Part shown: positions 41,449 through 49,451 of the stretch, in pieces
How positions within the stretch are numbered: the first letter of the stretch is position 1
How the letters are laid out: every line of letters starts with the position of its first letter
Virus record (IMG/VR): IMGVR_UViG_3300044796_000658
Span: 110,701-174,700 of that record
From: a virus
Length of the DNA: 64,000 nt
Strand: one strand, 5' to 3'
Position numbers and translations under genes: made by a program
Notes under the pieces: generated by a model
What the model was told of the DNA's origin: nothing
What the model saw: only the letters and a program-made list of their open reading frames with translations
The model's database searches: none

Positions 41449-42162
41449 ATGGCAAAAATTAAAGTCATTCAAGGTAATCAGCCATTCATGCTCATCGCTC
41501 CACACGGCGCTGGGCCTACCGACTTGTGGTCTGCCGAACAAACAGAACACATGGCCAAAGTTCTCGATTGCTCTGCCGTCATTAACGTCGGCTGGAAACG
41601 ACCTTGGACTGGAAACATTGAAGGTACGAATGATCGTTGGCCTCATGAAAAACTTGACATTGCCAACGGTATCGCCAATCTTAACGATACCACTCATTGT
41701 CGCATGAAACCTCTCAACGATGAGTTCCTACGGCCCATCAATCGTCTCAAGAGCGATATTGTTCTGGATTACGGTAAATGTGCCATTTACATTATTCATG
41801 GCATGGATGACATTGTACGCAATTATAAGGGTGTCGATCTAGTAGTCGGGGATGGTCTTGGCGAACCCGACAGATCATCCTGTACACGAACATTTAGTGA
41901 TAAGTTCATCAGTTCCTTGAATGGACACTTTACGCCCGCTAGAGGAAAACCGGGTGGTCGTTTCAGTGGTTGGAAGCAAACCAACCTTAATCAACTTTTC
42001 CAGAACGACGCCCAAATCATGAGCGTTCAAATTGAAATGGGGTTAAGTATCCGTGAAAATCTTAAAGATGCTTTGAAGATGGGTGAACGTCTGGCCGATG
42101 GTATTCTTACCAATCACTTCGGCAAAAATGTTAAGATCATGGGTTCTATCCCTGAAAGATAA
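41449..42162 (+). CDS. N-formylglutamate amidohydrolase-like protein
   Basis: 237 residues. PFMLIAPHGAGPTD has the PHaG metal-site pattern; KCAIYIIHGMDD a second His/Asp site; later CTRTFSDKF and IMSVQIEMGLSIRENL resemble the Q.E.....R end of the family. These zinc amidohydrolases cleave N-formyl or N-acyl glutamate-type bonds, and relatives cut poly-gamma-glutamate. I am only moderately sure of the family. A depolymerase role against host surface polymer is possible but unproven. It converges with the sulfotransferase gene. Confidence 0.5.
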   Translation: MAKIKVIQGNQPFMLIAPHGAGPTDLWSAEQTEHMAKVLDCSAVINVGWKRPWTGNIEGTNDRWPHEKLDIANGIANLNDTTHCRMKPLNDEFLRPINRLKSDIVLDYGKCAIYIIHGMDDIVRNYKGVDLVVGDGLGEPDRSSCTRTFSDKFISSLNGHFTPARGKPGGRFSGWKQTNLNQLFQNDAQIMSVQIEMGLSIRENLKDALKMGERLADGILTNHFGKNVKIMGSIPER

Positions 42163-42754
42163 GTTCTGAATACGCACGCCAATTGGTCGTGTATCCAAAC
42201 CTGTCCATGATTTCATGATTAGATTCAATGACTTTTTTGAGAAGCGGTTTAGTGTACCAGCGATCCAACGCAACACCTTCGTTTTTGCGTTGGGTACTAC
42301 GAGCGAACTTAGGATCAAAAGTTTCACCGGAAGTTGTTAATGCAGCAATCAAGTCTGTTGACAAGTTTTCTGTACGTCCGATGAAGTCGCATCCGTCGCA
42401 ATAGGTTTCATAGATTTTAGTTAAGTTTGTGCGGTCTAATACATTGGCAACCCAAAATTGAAAATCATTGAGTTCTGTATCGTCGGCTAATTCAAATCCC
42501 GGTTGGTTTTTGAGTTTTACAGGATGATTGTCTCTGGCAAACTTACCAGACCAGCGACTTTGATACCACGTCACAGGATTACGAACAAAAGTAAAATATT
42601 TCCTATTGCCGATGAAATGCTTGAATTTTTTGGGTGGATAGTGGATTGCGGCGATGTTTTGTACTAGGTTCATTCTCCGAAGCACGGCAGATACCCACGT
42701 TCCGCCGGTCTTTGGAATGTGAACGAATACTGATTTTGGCAAGATGATAGGCAC
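42146..42754 (-). CDS. Sulfotransferase family protein
   Basis: 202 residues. SVFVHIPKTGGTWVSAVLRR has the PAPS 5'-phosphosulfate loop (PKTGGT, 14-19), FTFVRNPVTWYQSRW the 3'-phosphate motif (R58-N-P), and CDFIGRTENLSTDL the downstream family strand. It would move sulfate from PAPS to a hydroxyl on a sugar, lipid or protein. A second, different sulfotransferase lies at 53180. It sits on the minus strand in a plus-strand block. Confidence 0.82.
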   Translation of the reverse strand: MPIILPKSVFVHIPKTGGTWVSAVLRRMNLVQNIAAIHYPPKKFKHFIGNRKYFTFVRNPVTWYQSRWSGKFARDNHPVKLKNQPGFELADDTELNDFQFWVANVLDRTNLTKIYETYCDGCDFIGRTENLSTDLIAALTTSGETFDPKFARSTQRKNEGVALDRWYTKPLLKKVIESNHEIMDRFGYTTNWRAYSELIFQG

Positions 42755-42772
42755 TCAATATAGAGAGTTATC

Positions 42773-43042
42773 GTGAAATTTAACGAATTGAAGGTTGGTT
42801 CAAAAATTCGCATTGTAAGTTTGCCGGGAATTGGCATTCTTAATTATTGCATGCATTGGGAAACGGTAGAAGCATACGAAAAATTAATAGCCCGCAAAAG
42901 AGCAGTTAGAATTTCCGAAATTACAGTAGATGGATTGCCGTGGTTTGAATTCAAATTGAAACATGCGGGTAAAATGGAACATCATCGCATGTGTGTAGCC
43001 CCCGATGATATGAATTGGGTTCCTGTTAAATCAAGAAAGTAA
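42773..43042 (+). CDS. Unknown protein (89 aa)
   Basis: 89 residues: MKFNELKVGSKIRIVSLPGI starts like a small SH3-type barrel (L..G..I.i), then a charged helix and HRMCVAPDDMNWVPV. No family recognised. Confidence 0.6.
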   Translation: MKFNELKVGSKIRIVSLPGIGILNYCMHWETVEAYEKLIARKRAVRISEITVDGLPWFEFKLKHAGKMEHHRMCVAPDDMNWVPVKSRK

Positions 43043-43044
43043 TC

Positions 43045-43305
43045 ATGCCATTTCTAGGACTTGCTTGTACGAAACCCGGACATACTGACAAAGAAATTAC
43101 AAAATTGTTAGTGACAAAGCATCAACATGATGTTATACTACTTCCTCTCAAAGTTGGCTATTTTCACGTAGAAAATGTCCCCGATGATTTACTGGAACCT
43201 TTGAAAGAAATTGCCAGAGTGTATCGTGGCGAATTAGTGAAACCGGGCAGCCCAGAGATGGAAAGACTTAAAGAAGTACATTATCCCCACTTAAACGGAT
43301 ATTAA
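43045..43305 (+). CDS. Unknown protein, tandem paralogue A (86 aa)
   Basis: 86 residues. It shares KPGHT near residue 11 and the segment NVPDDLLEPLKEIARV with the downstream neighbour's KTGHT and KVPKKYFEQLEKMATV, so the two are probably a tandem duplication. Function unknown. Confidence 0.6.
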   Translation: MPFLGLACTKPGHTDKEITKLLVTKHQHDVILLPLKVGYFHVENVPDDLLEPLKEIARVYRGELVKPGSPEMERLKEVHYPHLNGY

Positions 43306-43306
43306 C

Positions 43307-43528
43307 ATGTCTCTCGTTTTTATTACACCGAAAACCGGACATACAATGCAAAAGGTGTTTAATTACCTACTTTCCAAAGATATTGACATCACTACGGTGA
43401 ATGTCATCACAATGAAGGCCAAAGTACCCAAAAAGTACTTTGAACAGTTAGAGAAAATGGCTACGGTTATCACACAGGAACATTATGAACAAACTCTACC
43501 CAACGCTCAGCAAGTACATTCTGGCTGA
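43307..43528 (+). CDS. Unknown protein, tandem paralogue B (73 aa)
   Basis: 73 residues: MSLVFITPKTGHTMQKVFNY, later MKAKVPKKYFEQLEKMATVI. Same plan as the preceding gene. Its last 44 bases overlap the start of the aminotransferase gene in another frame. Confidence 0.6.
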   Translation: MSLVFITPKTGHTMQKVFNYLLSKDIDITTVNVITMKAKVPKKYFEQLEKMATVITQEHYEQTLPNAQQVHSG

Positions 43529-44702
43529 CAAAAATGCCATCACCGTAGACCTTGACAGAAGTCATGGATCATGGTTAGTGGATGATGAGGGACGAGAACG
43601 GCTCGATCTCTTCTCTCAATATGCAAGTCAACCCTTGGGTTGGAACGATCCAGATGTACTGGCTCAAAAAGACCGGCTCATCCGTATCGTTCAACACAAC
43701 GTTGCTAACCCTGATTTTTACACTCCTGAATATGCTCAATTCGTAGAGACATTCGCATCATTCGGCAGTGATTTCAAACACTTCTTCTTCATTGCCGGTG
43801 GTACATTGGGTGTAGAGAATGCCTTGAAAGCAGCATTTGATTACAAGGCAAAAAAGAATGGTTGGTCGGGTGAAAAAGTTAACAGTTTGGATGTAATTCA
43901 TTTCCGCAATGCATTCCACGGACGAAGCGGTTATACATTATCACTAACCAATACCACTCCGGACAAGACCGACAATTTCCCCAAGTTCGATTGGACTCGG
44001 ATGGATATTCCGAATGATGAAATTGGAGAAGAAAGCGTACTGGACGAGATTTGTGGCAGACTTAACCACAACAAGGAAGTGGCAGCAATTCTGATTGAAC
44101 CTATTCAGGGTGAAGGTGGTGATAATCACTTTACGCCGTCGTTTATGTTTGAATTGAAGAAATTGGCAGACGAATATGATGTCATGTTGATTTTGGATGA
44201 AGTTCAGACGGGAATGGGATTAACTGGTAAGACTTGGGCGTACGAGCATTATGGCATCGTACCTGACTTGATTTCCTTTGGCAAAAAGGTTCAAGTGTGT
44301 GGTTGTGCGTCCACTGGCAAGATTGATGCTGTACCAGACAACGTATTCAAGGTCAAGTCCCGCATTAACAGTACGTGGGGCGGGAATTTGGTGGATATGG
44401 TACGATCAACGATTAGCATGGAAGTGATTCGTGAAAGAAAGTTGATAGAAAATGCAGCCAAGGTAGGCAAATACTTCCAAATCAAACTTGCAAAGTTGGG
44501 ATTGGAAAACCTACGTGGTAAAGGGTTGATGATTGCTTTTGATCTTCCCAACAGCGATAGCAGGAACAAATTCCTAGATCGTTTGCATGAAAAAGCGATT
44601 GCGATCAAATGTGGCAAAAAGAGTGTCAGATTACGACCGCACTTAACTTTTGGAACAGAGGAGGCCGATTTGGCCGTCGATATGATCCGTGAATCTTTAT
44701 AA
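43485..44702 (+). CDS. lat: L-lysine 6-aminotransferase-like class III PLP enzyme
   Basis: 405 residues. It follows the lysine epsilon-aminotransferase family closely: VDLDRSHGSWLVDDEGRERL, FIAGGTLGVENALKAAFDYK, FHGRSGYTLSLTNTTPDKTD, EPIQGEGGDNHFTPSF, LILDEVQTGMGLTGKTW (Asp238 binds the PLP ring N) and LISFGKKVQVCG with the Schiff-base Lys (267 or 268). The family converts L-lysine to the 6-semialdehyde, which cyclises to piperideine-6-carboxylate. AGGA precedes the ATG, which lies 44 bases inside the upstream gene. No partner dehydrogenase is seen. Confidence 0.85.
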   Translation: MNKLYPTLSKYILADKNAITVDLDRSHGSWLVDDEGRERLDLFSQYASQPLGWNDPDVLAQKDRLIRIVQHNVANPDFYTPEYAQFVETFASFGSDFKHFFFIAGGTLGVENALKAAFDYKAKKNGWSGEKVNSLDVIHFRNAFHGRSGYTLSLTNTTPDKTDNFPKFDWTRMDIPNDEIGEESVLDEICGRLNHNKEVAAILIEPIQGEGGDNHFTPSFMFELKKLADEYDVMLILDEVQTGMGLTGKTWAYEHYGIVPDLISFGKKVQVCGCASTGKIDAVPDNVFKVKSRINSTWGGNLVDMVRSTISMEVIRERKLIENAAKVGKYFQIKLAKLGLENLRGKGLMIAFDLPNSDSRNKFLDRLHEKAIAIKCGKKSVRLRPHLTFGTEEADLAVDMIRESL

Positions 44703-44704
44703 CT

Positions 44705-45319
44705 ATGAGAACCATGAAAAACAAAAAAATAATTGAACTAGCTCCAACGGCACTCAACTACGGCTTCTACGGCTACAAAATACGAAAAGAAGATTTTGGT
44801 ATTGGGTATCTTTCCGTACCGGGTGAATTCGCCAACACAAACAGTAATTGGGGTGAAATATCATCAAAAACCCTTTTCCAGTGGCACAGTTGTCGTGAAA
44901 CTTTTCATCGGGTGTGTACCAGACAAAAGGTAAAGAAATTTCTCTTTAGAACACCTGTACCTAATAAGGTCATTGCCTTTATGGAAGGGATTCAAGACAA
45001 ACTCAAACTCGAAGGTTCTGATAGACTAAAAATTCTGAGAACAAATTTTAAGAATATCGTTTGTGTTTTTATGAGTCGTTGGTGGCGTGTCCAAATCCGT
45101 CGCAGCTTATTAACCGTCTTATTAAGAGCAAGCCGTTCTTCAAGAGTCAATTCTTGGGAAGCTATTGGTCCAAAGAACAAGTACCTTGGCAATCAAATTG
45201 CTTTTAGAAGATTCATGAATGGTCACACTAAGTATAATGGTCAATTGCTCGGCGGTTGGCGAAGTGCACTTGGTTATCGTACTGAAAAAGAAATCAAGAA
45301 AAAGCTCCTCAAAGGCTAA
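44705..45319 (+). CDS. Unknown basic protein (204 aa)
   Basis: 204 residues, strongly basic, beginning 2 bases after the aminotransferase stop (an alternative ATG is at 44714). It has APTALNYGFYGYKIRKEDFG and a C-terminal region rich in Arg/Lys (WWRVQIRRSLLTVLLRASRS). No family recognised; nucleic acid binding is possible from charge. Confidence 0.58.
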   Translation: MRTMKNKKIIELAPTALNYGFYGYKIRKEDFGIGYLSVPGEFANTNSNWGEISSKTLFQWHSCRETFHRVCTRQKVKKFLFRTPVPNKVIAFMEGIQDKLKLEGSDRLKILRTNFKNIVCVFMSRWWRVQIRRSLLTVLLRASRSSRVNSWEAIGPKNKYLGNQIAFRRFMNGHTKYNGQLLGGWRSALGYRTEKEIKKKLLKG

Positions 45320-45321
45320 GA

Positions 45322-45600
45322 ATGCTGTGTGTAATCAACCCTGAAAAAATTGAGAATTTAACTTTTACGGCTTCCGAAAAGGAGTGGCGGGTTTTCCTAT
45401 CAAAATCTTGTGTGGCAAGTTCCGCCTCTGCTTTTCTGGAAGTGCTTTGTATCGGTGTCAGTCACGAATATACTGTTTACAAAGTGAAGCAAAGAGGTTA
45501 TATTCATGAGTATATTCCCAACTTTTACTTGGGACAGGTTAAATTTACTCAGCTTGAGCGTAGTGATGTAATATCAACAATCAATTTCAGACAACAGTAA
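45322..45600 (+). CDS. Unknown protein (92 aa)
   Basis: 92 residues: FTASEKEWRVFLSKSCVASS, then CIGVSHEYTVYKVKQRGYIH. Mixed strand and helix. No family recognised. Located 2 bases after the previous stop. Confidence 0.55.
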   Translation: MLCVINPEKIENLTFTASEKEWRVFLSKSCVASSASAFLEVLCIGVSHEYTVYKVKQRGYIHEYIPNFYLGQVKFTQLERSDVISTINFRQQ

Positions 45601-45611
45601 GAGGATCGACA

Positions 45612-45803
45612 ATGTGCGATCAAACTTGGTGGAATGAAGTCAAAAGGTTAATGGTCGAGAACTTCTATCGTAGTCCCGAAGACGCCGATAAGATCATAGA
45701 AAAACGAAAACTAACTGCAATTGTGGACTTTAACGATTCCGCATTGTATGAAGCGGAATCTCTTTCTTGGAATATTAATGACAAACCTAGCATTCGGCGC
45801 TGA
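45612..45803 (+). CDS. Unknown small protein (63 aa)
   Basis: 63 residues with GAGGATC upstream: MCDQTWWNEVKRLMVENFYR then SPEDADKIIEKRKL, a helical pair. It overlaps the next gene by 26 bases. Family unknown. Confidence 0.52.
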   Translation: MCDQTWWNEVKRLMVENFYRSPEDADKIIEKRKLTAIVDFNDSALYEAESLSWNINDKPSIRR

Positions 45804-46059
45804 AACTGTAACCCTTGTCGTCAATCGTGATGAGGTTTTATACAAAGGCACTAAAAATGCGTGGCTTTATGTTTTCGCCCACTGTCCAATTATAGATGGA
45901 TGGAAAAAGGGTGAAAGAATTTGTCATGAATTGTATTTTTCCAGTAAGGAAAAATTTGAAGAACTTTGGGGGCGTCCCATTGACGACAGAGAAGCTTTGA
46001 TTAAAGTTTGGGTGCCCGAAGATTTTGATGATTGGGATTACATTCCAAACGATTATTAA
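45778..46059 (+). CDS. Unknown protein (93 aa)
   Basis: 93 residues from the ATG at 45778 (TTGGAATATTAATG). It reads MTNLAFGAETVTLVVNRDEV, later WKKGERICHELYFSSKEKFE and an acidic, Trp-containing end. Family unknown. Confidence 0.55.
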   Translation: MTNLAFGAETVTLVVNRDEVLYKGTKNAWLYVFAHCPIIDGWKKGERICHELYFSSKEKFEELWGRPIDDREALIKVWVPEDFDDWDYIPNDY

Positions 46060-46071
46060 CGGAGCAAAAGC

Positions 46072-46269
46072 ATGCAAGTCAACTTCCCAGAGTTTGTTGA
46101 AATCATGCGGGTGGCTGAAAAGGAAAATGAAATCTCACGTGAAGAATCTTTACTGATTCGTAATCAAGTGAGTACGCTAATGCGGCCAAAGTGTCCACCT
46201 AAGCTGGCACTTGCATTAGCCCTCGGTGTTAACGCAAAACTCAAACGTTCGGTTGTTCAAATTAAGTGA
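46072..46269 (+). CDS. Unknown small protein (65 aa)
   Basis: 65 residues with GGAGCAA upstream: a helical segment FVEIMRVAEKENEISREESL then a Leu/Ala-rich helix PPKLALALALGVNAKLK. Family unknown. Confidence 0.55.
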   Translation: MQVNFPEFVEIMRVAEKENEISREESLLIRNQVSTLMRPKCPPKLALALALGVNAKLKRSVVQIK

Positions 46270-46276
46270 GTTAACT

Positions 46277-46597
46277 ATGAGAAGTATGGATGCTTGTGAG
46301 TTGGAGCGACTTATCAAAGAGACCTACAACGCAAACGAGGAACAATGTGATATTGTCTCTGGCATAATGATGGATCAAAAAATCATTGAGGCCGATGCAT
46401 ATTCACAAGACCCAGACAAGGATGCTGATTCAAAGGAAGTAATTAAGAAGTTTATAGCAGGCGAGTTGGAGCTAAGCGAGCATTATCCTGACAACGCCCA
46501 AACGATGGGGCCGCAGGTGCTTGAATACATCATCAACGACCTTTGCTTCAAGAAAAAAATCAAAAAGGGTGAATTCCTCATTCGTTTTGATGATTAA
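46277..46597 (+). CDS. Unknown acidic protein (106 aa)
   Basis: 106 residues from the ATG at 46277; acidic and helical (MRSMDACELERLIKETYNAN; later IAGELELSEHYPDNAQTMG). No family recognised. Confidence 0.56.
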   Translation: MRSMDACELERLIKETYNANEEQCDIVSGIMMDQKIIEADAYSQDPDKDADSKEVIKKFIAGELELSEHYPDNAQTMGPQVLEYIINDLCFKKKIKKGEFLIRFDD

Positions 46598-46611
46598 CAA
46601 AAAGAATTACC

Positions 46612-46890
46612 ATGAATCCAGAAAAGCAAGCCATTTTTGATCTAGTGACTTTGGGATACAATGTAGACTGTATCAATCTCAATGTAGGCTTCTTAACTAT
46701 CAGACCGCTTGTCAATGGGCAGTATCTTGTATCTCATGATTTGGGTGCCCCACTCGACTTTGATGACCCTATGATGAGTTACGAATCTCTAGATGATACA
46801 CCGCTTGATTTGAATACGAATTGGAACAAGACCTTTAATGATTTGAGTGAAGCGGTAGATTTGTTTGTAAGTTTGAGAGATTTCGGGTAA
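46612..46890 (+). CDS. Unknown acidic protein (92 aa)
   Basis: 92 residues: MNPEKQAIFDLVTLGYNVDC, beta-like middle, acidic end with LSEAVDLFVSLRDFG. It is the last gene before the tRNA. Family unknown. Confidence 0.56.
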   Translation: MNPEKQAIFDLVTLGYNVDCINLNVGFLTIRPLVNGQYLVSHDLGAPLDFDDPMMSYESLDDTPLDLNTNWNKTFNDLSEAVDLFVSLRDFG

Positions 46891-46896
46891 GATTGA

Positions 46897-46970
46897 GGCC
46901 AAGTGGTGGAACGGTTATACACGTTAGTTTTAGGAACTAATTTTTGAGGGTTCGAATCCCTCCTTGGTCA
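46897..46970 (+). tRNA. tRNA-Leu (anticodon UAG) with short variable loop
   Basis: A complete 74-base cloverleaf. Acceptor GGCCAAG/CTTGGTC (7 pairs, one G-T) with discriminator A; D arm GTG/CAC; anticodon stem TTAGT/ACTAA with loop TTTAGGA, so anticodon TAG, reading CUA (Leu); variable loop TTTTT (5 bases); T arm GAGGG/CCCTC with TTCGAAT. Bacterial tRNA-Leu normally has a long, paired variable arm; this one does not. CCA is not encoded (CTA follows), so it must be added by an enzyme. It lies 6 bases after one gene and 17 before the next, inside the operon. Confidence 0.88.
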
Positions 46971-46987
46971 CTAAACAGGAGAATTTC

Positions 46988-47518
46988 ATGTCAAGAACTG
47001 TGAATACTGGTAATGGCAAACCCGTTGGACTTTATTTTTTGATCTGCTGTGCAGTCGCAGCATTTGTAATTTTTGGGCTTGTGTATGTCATGACTCCAAA
47101 GGCCGTACCTACACCAACCACATTAACCAAGTCGGCAGTAGGATCAAGTTTTGCTGTCATGGAACAAGACGACAGAATTCAATTTGTTAACTGGGATAAG
47201 GTACTGGTTCTTGCAAAAGGCAATGGACACGTAACAATGGCTGTTCGTGATATTGAAGAAGCACCGCCCGGCGAATGTGCAGTGGTTTATTTGGTAGATG
47301 GCAATAAAGAGTATGTCGTAGGGCCAGCGTGCTTCTACCCCGTTGGCATCAAGAAATCCAGTTTTGGATTTCAGATCGATCACGTTCTCGCCAACATTAA
47401 TTCGTTATCATCGGATACCTTTATCCGTGTCAGAGACACCAAAGGTAATCTATTAAACTTTGGTGTAGTAGAAGTCAAAGTGACGAGCAAACAACCTGTG
47501 ATGGGTGAACGCCAATGA
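46988..47518 (+). CDS. Membrane-anchored unknown protein (176 aa)
   Basis: 176 residues from the ATG at 46988 (CAGGAG upstream). Residues 12-36 (GLYFLICCAVAAFVIFGLVY) form one transmembrane helix, followed by a soluble beta-rich domain (DDRIQFVNWDKVLVLAKGNG; GECAVVYLVDGNKEYVVGPA). N-in topology with the domain outside is likely. Family unknown. Confidence 0.62.
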   Translation: MSRTVNTGNGKPVGLYFLICCAVAAFVIFGLVYVMTPKAVPTPTTLTKSAVGSSFAVMEQDDRIQFVNWDKVLVLAKGNGHVTMAVRDIEEAPPGECAVVYLVDGNKEYVVGPACFYPVGIKKSSFGFQIDHVLANINSLSSDTFIRVRDTKGNLLNFGVVEVKVTSKQPVMGERQ

Positions 47519-47796
47519 AACGACCAACAAAATTTTTGTACCAATCCATCAACGTATTGCCAAGGCGATTTTGGTTAAGTGAAAAAAGGCACAAGTATCA
47601 ATTTGATTGTCCTTTATTGGACGAAAATCAAAAGACTTGGCCTGAACATGAGGATTATAGTCCCTTCTATACGGTTTCCGTTTGGGGGGTCGATAGTCGC
47701 TTCCACGAAATCGGAGCAGTACCTGTAGATGCCGTTGATTTTGATGTGGATAAATTCTTGGTTGATGCCAGCATCCTTGACATTATTGGTGAATAA
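47515..47796 (+). CDS. Unknown protein (93 aa)
   Basis: 93 residues: basic N-terminus (MKRPTKFLYQSINVLPRRFW), later YTVSVWGVDSRFHEIGAVPV. Overlaps both neighbours by short ATGA/TAATG junctions. No family recognised. Confidence 0.58.
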   Translation: MKRPTKFLYQSINVLPRRFWLSEKRHKYQFDCPLLDENQKTWPEHEDYSPFYTVSVWGVDSRFHEIGAVPVDAVDFDVDKFLVDASILDIIGE

Positions 47797-47870
47797 TGAC
47801 CCAGAATAAATTCGGATGGATTTTATTTTTCTTGTTTTTGTTGTGGGTATTAGTTTGTAGCGTCATATAA
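47796..47870 (+). CDS. Tiny single-helix membrane peptide (24 aa)
   Basis: 24 residues: MTQNKFGWILFFLFLLWVLV then CSVI. One transmembrane helix. The TAATG overlap with the previous gene supports translation, but the length makes it uncertain. The following 54 bases up to 47924 contain no gene. Confidence 0.45.
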   Translation: MTQNKFGWILFFLFLLWVLVCSVI

Positions 47871-47924
47871 GATTGATTCTACATTTTTATTTGGTAAAAT
47901 AAGACCATCACAAGGAAGCAGTGA

Positions 47925-48758
47925 ATGTTAAAGAAGAAATCAAAATTGACAGCGGCGATTAAACCGAGACGCTCCAGACACCTTAGTAAAATTATCAAAA
48001 AAGTAAAATCTCTTAGGGGACACAAGATGACTTCGGAAACGGTACCGACTACGGAAACGGAAGTACTGAAGATGCAGGATGACGGTTACACCGGCACCGC
48101 TCCAAGTGACGAGGTTAAACCTTCAACCGAAGTTGTCAAACCTGTTACGCCTGCTGTCAAAGCATGGGCGGCAGCACCGAGAACATATTACTCGCCGTGG
48201 CAACGTCAAAACGGTTTCCTTCAACCCGACCATATGACAAGGCCGGATCGGTTTCCCAAAATCTTCGAAACCGCCCAAAAGTTTAACCCGAACGCCAAAC
48301 GAGTTTTGTCATTCGGGTGCTCCACCGGTGAAGAATGTCAATCGCTCCGCAAATATTTCCCCAACGCTGAAATCGTTGGTGTGGATTTGGACTATACGAG
48401 CATTCAAAAAGCTCGCAAAAACAACAAAGACCCAAACATCCATTTCCATACGGATCTTGGTGCAACCGGCAAGTACGATGTTGTACTCTGCTTGATGGTG
48501 TTTTTCTGCATGGATTGTCCTGTCACTTACGGCGGTTTTTCCACAGTTCTGAAAAACGTCCACAAGTACATTAACGAAGATGGACACTTGCTCATTTACA
48601 CCAGCGATCACAATCCGAGTTGGGTTGAGGAAATCGCCACTGAGTACGAACCGTTAAATGTTTGGACTCGGACACATGATAAAAACAAGAAAGACTATTA
48701 TAACGGTTACTATCGGCGACTCCGCAGTGACGAGTTGCCGCCAAAAACCGGTGAGTGA
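47925..48758 (+). CDS. SAM-dependent methyltransferase with disordered N-terminal extension
   Basis: 277 residues. Residues 1-34 are very basic (MLKKKSKLTAAIKPRRSRHL), 35-85 Thr/Val/Pro-rich and disordered. From about 120 it is a class I methyltransferase: AKRVLSFGCSTGEECQSLRK (motif I), NAEIVGVDLDYTSIQKARKN (motif II), GKYDVVLCLMVFFCMD. CheR-like spacing is possible; the substrate is unknown. A strong terminator overlaps its stop, so it ends this transcript. Confidence 0.7.
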   Translation: MLKKKSKLTAAIKPRRSRHLSKIIKKVKSLRGHKMTSETVPTTETEVLKMQDDGYTGTAPSDEVKPSTEVVKPVTPAVKAWAAAPRTYYSPWQRQNGFLQPDHMTRPDRFPKIFETAQKFNPNAKRVLSFGCSTGEECQSLRKYFPNAEIVGVDLDYTSIQKARKNNKDPNIHFHTDLGATGKYDVVLCLMVFFCMDCPVTYGGFSTVLKNVHKYINEDGHLLIYTSDHNPSWVEEIATEYEPLNVWTRTHDKNKKDYYNGYYRRLRSDELPPKTGE

Positions 48759-48787
48759 TTCCGCCTTGCACGCTCACCGGTTTTTCA
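48743..48787 (+). terminator. Strong hairpin terminator
   Basis: AAAAACCGGTGAG (48743-48755) pairs perfectly with CTCACCGGTTTTT (48773-48785) over 13 bases. The 5' arm lies in the last codons of the methyltransferase gene. Confidence 0.85.
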
Positions 48788-48802
48788 AACAAAGAGTTAG
48801 AC

Positions 48803-48904
48803 ATGGATGATAAAAAAGCACCGCCCGGTTGGGTGATTTTGATTCTTGTTGTTCTTTTTGGCTTTGCCATTCACGGTTGTTTACAGGGAACGTGCTTCAA
48901 ATGA
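48803..48904 (+). CDS. Small single-helix membrane protein (33 aa)
   Basis: 33 residues: MDDKKAPPGWVILILVVLFG then FAIHGCLQGTCFK. One transmembrane helix after a short charged N-terminus. The stop overlaps the next ATG (ATGA), which supports it. Confidence 0.55.
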   Translation: MDDKKAPPGWVILILVVLFGFAIHGCLQGTCFK

Positions 48905-49251
48905 GCAAGCCCACAAACTGGTCTTTTGATCCCACCGTTTTGGGCTTCTATTTTTCCAAAAAATTCAAGTCTGGCATTCTCGATAAAAACTTCAACAAAG
49001 ATGAATTCACTTGGTATGCCGAATTCGTTAAAGTTGTTGAAGGTGAAGAATATGACATGTCGGTGTTGTCTCATATCCGAAAAGTTGGTAAAAGTAAGTA
49101 CCGCATAATGCGGGAACGATGGAAACACATGGTGAGTAATTTCTACGAAGATCGTTACTCTCAAAAACAATGGGAATGTGTTATTGAAAGTCAAAAAGAC
49201 TTTGAAGAAGTTGTTAAAGAACTAGGTCTCATTAGGCCGTGGAAAAAATGA
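48901..49251 (+). CDS. Unknown protein (116 aa)
   Basis: 116 residues from the ATG at 48901. MSKPTNWSFDPTVLGFYFSK, then a charged helical body (KYRIMRERWKHMVSNFYEDR). Basic and aromatic. No family recognised. Confidence 0.58.
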   Translation: MSKPTNWSFDPTVLGFYFSKKFKSGILDKNFNKDEFTWYAEFVKVVEGEEYDMSVLSHIRKVGKSKYRIMRERWKHMVSNFYEDRYSQKQWECVIESQKDFEEVVKELGLIRPWKK

Positions 49252-49451
49252 AAAGACTGTTCGTATTGCCAAGTCCAAATCTGGATCGTAAAAGCAAGCT
49301 CAAATGGTTTTTTTATATTACCTGTTGGGGTTATTTGTTCACCCCCTTCAGTCGTAAAGGTACCGCTCACGCAATTGTTAGAGATTGGGTGTTATCATTA
49401 AGTGCCGAACAAGTGTCGTTATTAACCAAGGAAAAGAATGAAAACTACTGA
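49248..49451 (+). CDS. Unknown small protein with hydrophobic segment (67 aa)
   Basis: 67 residues from the ATG at 49248 (ATGA overlap). MKRLFVLPSPNLDRKSKLKW then FFYITCWGYLFTPF, which may touch the membrane. It overlaps the next gene by 14 bases. Confidence 0.52.
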   Translation: MKRLFVLPSPNLDRKSKLKWFFYITCWGYLFTPFSRKGTAHAIVRDWVLSLSAEQVSLLTKEKNENY

